Assembly (NCBI GenBank): GCA_005765155.1
Contig: VCCP01000002.1
Span: 3,658,001-3,722,000, forward strand
DNA: 64,000 bases
Direction: 5' to 3'
DNA from: Zelopaecilomyces penicillatus
Lineage: Eukaryota; Ascomycota; Sordariomycetes; Hypocreales; Pseudodiploosporaceae
Below the pieces are notes generated by a model. That model searched no databases. It saw only the letters and a program-made list of their open reading frames with translations, and was not told where the DNA came from. The translations under genes and the position numbers were made by a program. Of this stretch, positions 58,462 through 64,000 are shown in pieces (within the stretch, counting starts at the first letter, position 1; each line of letters opens with the position of its first letter).

Positions 58462-61400
58462 CGTTGCGGTTGATGGATTAAGAAACACCTATAACCAGGC
58501 ACCCGTATACGGCGGGATGGCGCTTTTATATGTCAGGTTTTGTGACGACCAGGGACGTGATATTGCGTTGTGCCGCTTAATCAGACTTCTGTTAGCCCAG
58601 CTTGTTAGCGATTTCGAATACCCAGGGTACGGCTGTGGGCCGGCAGCTAGGATTGCATGTTGGAGCTGTGGGTAGTAAGTAAGATCCACAAGTCGAGCTA
58701 TCAGAGAGGGAGCCCGACGACATCCGATGCCTTCGACTGAACCCAGAATCACTTTCGGCTGGAGATGTTGGGGGCATTGAGGTTGAGACGGGGAGGAAGA
58801 GGCAGGGATCTCGACGCCAATTGGGGAAATGCCCCCAGCGGCTCCGCTTTCTGTCGGAGCTTGGTGGAGACGGCCGATGCAGACGACAACCAGCCGGGAC
58901 AAGAATAGAGATTGTTCTTACCAATAAGGGGTTTGTATCGCAGGCAGTCGGGAATTGGTGACAGTGAGTCTCGGAACGGTTTATTGGTGGCGAAGATGAA
59001 TGTTGGGAGGTTTGCACGTAACAGTTGGGCAGTGGGCGGGGGTTGGAGAAGTGGCAGATCCTAGATGGCAATGGTCTGCGGGGTTCGGGTTACTGTTCGC
59101 GTTGTTGATACTCGGTACACTCAACGCTTCTCCAATCCAAGAAGAGGCAGGTCTAGGTTTGTGCCAGCGTCTATACACCAAAGTACAAGGTACTAGAGGA
59201 AAGGTATGAAAACGCCGAAGCGATGGCACGACCGAGATGGAAGGTTTAGGCTGCGACCTGGCAATGGATGGCAATGACGATGGCGTGGTTGCTGGTCACG
59301 GCCAAATGGATTCGGATCGAGGAATGATCAAGCAGTTGACGGACGGATGAAGGATGATTCAATACACAGCGTGACGGAAAAATGGAAGTCAGAGTAATGA
59401 AACAGGAGCTCAGGTTCGGTGGGAGAGAAAACAACAGCGAGCCGCGACCAGCTACTTATTGCGCTGTTGCTGGCGTCGTTGCTTGGCCGTGACCAACTTT
59501 TGACGGCTTGCCAGGCAAGCTCACACCCACCCACTGGCGCCCCTCCACAGCATGACGAGAGTTCCGTCTCGGCCACTCACCCTTCTTCACCCAGTGCGAG
59601 TCATCTCAACCTGAGCCGCACTGGTCTGTGTTTGTTTGGCATGATCAGCTGCGGGGTCGGCATGTATCAAGTTCGCCACGGCTACAGACTAGAGCTACAG
59701 ACAGACGAACTGCAGACAGAACATCCAAGGGCAAAAGGAATAGTCAAAAGGACAATAGTTTCCATTTGACGGAATCCATTGCTACTCTCCCCAGGATCCA
59801 ACAGCTTCATATTGCGAAGGCAGTCGGTGAGGAATTGGAGATAGAACCTGGAAAACAAGAGAAACAGACACACCATGATTATAAGATGCAAAGTACCGGC
59901 ACAAGGTCATTTCGGTCCCTTGGAGGTGGACGGTACCTGGAACCCCACCAAGTACAGGGGAGGCACTGAATCACATGGAGAGTAGAGACAAGGGAGCTAC
60001 ATTTACACCAGACAGCTAGGCGGTTTCATCAACTCAACATCTCACAAGCCCTTCTTGATTGTTGCCTTCATCTCGCCATCTGTTGTCAGACTCTGACACA
60101 GCAAATAGGTTGGTTGGTTCGCTAGCCATGAAATGCGCATCCTCAGACCTTAGAGCCATCGCACTGTCGCACCGTCGTTGGTGTCAGACTGTGCTATACG
60201 AACACGGTCTGTACAGCTAGCTGGAGGTTCCGGAATGACAGCCAGAGTCTCCCGTCGCGTTGATACCTACTGTACCTACTAGTAGCGTTTGCTGGTCCAG
60301 CAGCCCTGCTGCAGCTTGCAGGGGAGGGAATGCGGGGTAGACAACGCTATTGATGGGTGGTATCGGGTGGAGATCCATCCAGCCGATAGGGACTGAAGTG
60401 TTGCTAATAAGGGCACGCATAGTGCTTTGTAGACTGTCGTGCACCACTGGACAACGCTTCTCCTCACTGGACACAACCACCACCATGGCGTGGCCATCCT
60501 CGGCTATGCATCTTTAGCTGCCACGCCATGACAGGCACCTGCCCCGTGCAATTGGGTAAGTTATCTTGCCAAAATGAACTGTTAGGCTCGGAATATCTCG
60601 CGAAGGCGGTTGCTGATAAAGTGATAGGTAACTGAAGGCCTGGCTTCGTCTAGATCAGTCGCTGGTCTCTTGCCTTGTCATAGGTTGATGATGACGTCTT
60701 GCTCCATTGGGATGGCCAGAGAGCTATCACAAGTGGATTGGTGGTCCAAGCTCCCTGCAGTTCGCTCTCCTCTCGGCAGACCAGGGTGATAAAACCCATC
60801 TCAGCATTAACAACATGCAGTATTTGCAGATACCTACTCACTCACTCACTCAGATACAGGAACAAAAGATCCACCCATGGCTACCCTTGCAAGTCGCAAG
60901 TTTCTACATGTCCATCTCCTCTAACGTACAAGTAGATACAAAAAGCGATGCTAGAATGGAGAATGGCGAAATCACTACTACGTAATGGGCATCAAGAAGC
61001 ACAAGTGAGCGGCCCGACATGTTCCGAGGTGGAGCGCATTCTTATCAGCCACATTCAACCATGCTCTTCTTACGCAGAGGTCAAAGTCTTGAAACACCCA
61101 ATCAGCAGGTGTGCAATTACCTTTCTTGGAATCATGCAATGGCCAAACTGGTGGTCATAACCCGACAGCTCTAAAAAGGAAAGGGGGGGCCTCCTTGGTG
61201 ACTTGCCGTGCACTGCAAAGTCCTCGATCATGTGAAACGAAAAGAGTCAAAGCAAACGATGGTGTCATTCTTGGTGAGGCAGTTCGGAGGCTTTTCGAGC
61301 TTGGCCTCAACTCGTATTCCCAACATATGTCACCGTTTGATGTGAGAACGCTGCCTTGTTGGGCAATGTGCTTCCTGATGGGACACGGCTATCAGCGCTT

Positions 61401-61719
61401 TACGGAGTACTAGTAGATGGACGTCCCATTGACTGCCACCCCCATGTCGCCTCTTAATGCATTTGCCAAGTCTACCGATATATTCCGCAGTGTGTCCCGC
61501 CTAACTACCGTGGAAGCGGTCCTCCCATTCTCAGAGGCATCACGTAAAAACCACAGTTCAGTAATCCTAGTCGGATCTCCGAAATCACACACTCGGAGCT
61601 CCGGATATTTATCCATTGCACCGGTATCGGTCTTCCGGTACAAATGTGCCAGACATCTAGGTATTCATAACATCCATTCGTCCAGCCGCGACGTGTTATG
61701 CTAAATTCTATAACCGTGC
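58462..61719. other. 3.3 kb spacer, carrier promoter side to SDR 3' end
   Basis: No gene is supported. The left part must hold the carrier promoter and perhaps a long leader. Open frames up to 159 codons (58592-59071 minus) overlap frames on the same strand and are Pro/Ser/Thr-rich without a recognisable fold. An ACTC repeat lies at about 60838-60852. The right end near 61400-61719 overlaps antisense frames of the dehydrogenase 3' region. Confidence 0.45.
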
Positions 61720-62826
61720 TCAATGTACAGAAGGGAACAACCCTAGTCGACCTCCATCAAGTACAATGATAGCTCCATTGCAATACGCACCCGCTCTTGA
61801 GGCCAGGTGCAATATGTTTCCGGCCATATCTTGCTCGTTTCCAACCCTTTGAAGCGGGATGAGCGATTTCGGTAAACGGCCAGATTCGTCCGCCGTATCT
61901 TTTGCCAATCGATCGATGAGTGGATCCGCCAACTCGCTTGGGAATACTTGCGGTCATTGTCAGATTAATATTTCCAGCAAATGAGATCCTGTGAAAGAAT
62001 GGTGACTTACAGCCTGGTGCAAGACAATTCGCCCTAATAATACATACAGTCACGGTTAGACTCGAAAACAAAGCTCTTGATCAAGAGCAGCTGTGGAAGC
62101 ACAAAACTCACCGAATGTTCCATTGAGGCAAAACGACGGAAAGATGTCTCATGGCTGACGTCGCCGCAGCCTTGGACTGCCCGTAGGCCCAACCCCCTGG
62201 TGCCTTTTTGTTGAAACTGGCAATGGAGGAGATGACTACAACCTGGGACGTCTGTTCCACGTTGCCCTTCTTATTTCCGCCATCCAGAAGTTTGAGAAAA
62301 GCCATTGTCGTAAACCACACCGATGCCGTATTGACAGCAAAGGTCTTCACATAGTCATCAAAGTCTACTGAGAAGTTGCTGTTTGCCCACTCTTCCACTG
62401 TCGTCTCTGGTGTAACTTGAGGGACCTGAGGTCCACCAATACCCGAGTTGCAGACTAGGAAGTTGAGATATCCGGCATCTTTTTCGACAAATGCCACAGC
62501 GTCCTGCAAGCTGCTCTTGGATACCACATCACATTGTATGGGAATCACGTTGGGACCGACAGACTTGGCAGCTTCTTGAAGCACTTCGAGTCGCCGGCCA
62601 GCTATGTAAACTTTAGAAGCTCCATTCTTTGCCAAGGCTTTGGCAATCATTAGACCAATACCTATTATACTTCCACGTTAGCATCTGTATAAAGATAATT
62701 TAAAAAATCCTGGCTTGAGCTTCAGTTGAACATACCAGTGCCGCCACCTGTGATCAATGCTACAAGTCCGTTTACATTGAAAAGATTGGCTGCCGCGATG
62801 GCATCATTGTCTTGTGAGGGAGCCAT
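61720..62826 (-). CDS. Short-chain dehydrogenase/reductase
   Basis: An NAD(P)-dependent SDR-fold oxidoreductase of 296 residues in four exons (62736-62826, 62112-62661, 62011-62033, 61720-61946). The coenzyme motif TGGGTGIG (26-33) is completed across the first junction. Next come the CNSGIGG variant of the NNAG motif, the catalytic Ser at about 176 (VVVISSIAS), and Tyr190/Lys194 in WAYGQSK. The C-terminal NILHLASRAGAYCNGAIIVLDGG is the usual classical-SDR end. Exon 3 is only 23 nt and encodes the middle of RANCLAPGLFPSELADP; all phases agree. The substrate cannot be predicted. It is divergent from BUD22 with a 449-bp shared promoter. Confidence 0.9.
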
Positions 62827-63275
62827 TGCTGCCGAGTGTTGACTATGGTTCAGAAATCGTTGGATCCGTTGTTGGATCTTACAGTAGATACTCTGCAATG
62901 CTAAAATTACCAAAACATATATTCCCTCAAAAACCTATCCTCAGGATGCAGATAATGCGCTGAGCGACTTGTAAGACGCTTATTTCAGGTAATCAACCCC
63001 TCATCACTGGATTACATATCTAGGTTGCCTTGGTTGCCCGACTTGCCTTCGCCATTCGCCCCATTAAAGCTCTAACCCCACTATCGTCATTGGCATAGTG
63101 GCGCACCGGACAAGCAATTCGCACTGTATCATTCACCCGGGTCCTCACCTGCCCAATATTGAATTTGTACAGTGTCTGGTACCCAATTCATACTTCGTTG
63201 CATTCCTCCAATAGTGAGCTACGAAGTTTTGACAGGCATTAAATCGCAAATCTCAATCATCAAAATATATCCAAA
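62827..63275. promoter_or_regulatory. Divergent promoter, SDR / BUD22
   Basis: A compact 449-bp region between two outward-facing genes. It contains CCAAT-like sequence near 63148-63155 and 63182-63187 on the plus strand, among others, but no specific site can be assigned. No coding frame is supported. Confidence 0.5.
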
Positions 63276-64000
63276 ATGCCGAAACGAAAGCGCTCCGTGG
63301 AGTCTACAGTACAAAACAAGCTTGAAAAATACAGAATCGACATTTTTCGGGCGCTAAGTTCCGCCAAAGCGTTTGAGCGAAAGCGCTTCAGCACAAGACT
63401 ACGCGAAGAAGACATTACCGCCGAAAAAAAAGCACGATTAGAACGAGAATTCAAAGTTTTGAAGGTGTGTGCCGCCCAGCGCGTCTCTTTTGGTTTCCTA
63501 TACCTCCAATAAATAAACCATGCTGAATATGAACTTGTCAACGTCTTAGGCTCTCGATCTCCGCCAAACTGCCCGAAACCACCTGCATTCAAACTTACTC
63601 AAAATTAAAGCAGTTGAGACCTCCAACGACCTTCCCGAGGAGCTCCGAGCCGGCATCCACAGGCCCGCCCTTTCCGAAGAGGAGATAACGCTACAAAACA
63701 ATGTTATAAGCGTGCTTTGCAATACAGGACTCGCTAGGCAAGCCTCGGATCGGGCTGTTGCTGATATTTGCGAGACACTCGGCGTGGCTGTCCCAACAAA
63801 GTCAAGGAGAGTTAGGAAGCCCAAGCCACAAGATACAGAGGAGCAAGCTTCCGATAGGGAGTCATCCCCACCAGTTGAGGGAAAGCCAAAGAAAAGAAAT
63901 TCTAAACCCGTGGATGAGGAGGACGAGTCCGAATTCGAGGGCTTCGAATCAGATGTGGACAAGCCGAGATCAACGATTGAAGAAGCCGATGCTGGCGAGG
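63276..64000 (+). CDS. BUD22: BUD22 ribosome-biogenesis protein (5' part, cut by window end)
   Basis: The N-terminal part of a Bud22/SRFBP1-family protein; 213 codons are visible in exon 1 (63276-63464) and exon 2 (63550 to the window end). The start MPKRKRSVEST is basic. The conserved block IDIFRALSSAKAFERKRFST continues with EKKARLEREFKVLK and across the junction ALDLRQTARNHLHSNLLKI, the usual Bud22 order. Later sequence (SRRVRKPKPQ, VDEEDESEFEGFESD) is the charged, disordered part. In yeast Bud22 acts in the nucleolus in 40S subunit maturation. The stop codon and the C-terminal Bud22 domain lie outside the window. Confidence 0.85.

Noticed and set aside
58489..59071. 137- and 159-codon minus-strand frames upstream of the mitochondrial carrier
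   Set aside because: Pro/Ser/Thr-rich, mutually overlapping, without homology I recognise; likely leader or promoter DNA.

Overview
This window is a piece of a filamentous ascomycete (Pezizomycotina) genome, most likely a Sordariomycete. Genes carry short GT-AG introns (roughly 50-120 bp) with CTAAC/CTGAC-like branch sites, start codons sit in CACCATGG-like contexts, and the gene families are fungal: fungal-type phytochrome, Zn2Cys6 and copper-fist regulators, and an AusD-like methyltransferase. The order is inferred from overall protein character and I cannot fix the species.

Layout. 1-26 kb is a dense housekeeping block: SUP35/eRF3 (-), a conserved fungal protein often labelled Ran-binding (+), a JmjC/cupin-8 hydroxylase (-), casein kinase 2 beta subunit (+), the PAN2 deadenylase subunit in 12 exons (-), a small SAM methyltransferase (-), an RGT1-like Zn2Cys6 regulator (+), then after a 3.2 kb spacer a copper-fist regulator (-). 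26-41.6 kb is a 15.6 kb stretch without any gene I can assign. It holds scattered coding-like fragments (best at 33.4-33.75 kb, 37.65-39.73 kb and 40.5-40.9 kb) and an AT-richer block at about 36.6-39.9 kb. 41.6-64 kb is gene-rich again: a hybrid histidine kinase phytochrome (+), an intronless ABCA-type full ABC transporter (-), RAD4/XPC (-), a mitochondrial oxoglutarate/malate-type carrier (-), a short-chain dehydrogenase (-), and the start of BUD22 (+), cut by the window end.

There is no operon or biosynthetic cluster. Adjacent genes are mostly unrelated housekeeping functions. SUP35 and PAN2 both belong to families that meet poly(A)-binding protein, and the methyltransferase and the RGT1-like regulator share a divergent promoter, but neither pairing proves co-function.

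I found no defence, toxin, CRISPR or intact transposon system. The most interesting direct observation is in SUP35. Its first intron splits the prion-like tract and contains a UAAUG stop/start overlap. An unspliced mRNA would therefore encode a free prion-like domain followed by an in-frame GTPase ORF. The best candidates for undescribed sequence are the unrecognised exons at 33.4 kb and the possible decayed gene at 37.65-39.73 kb.

No tRNA or rRNA gene was recognised by eye. Exon boundaries come from reading splice sites and family knowledge, not transcripts.
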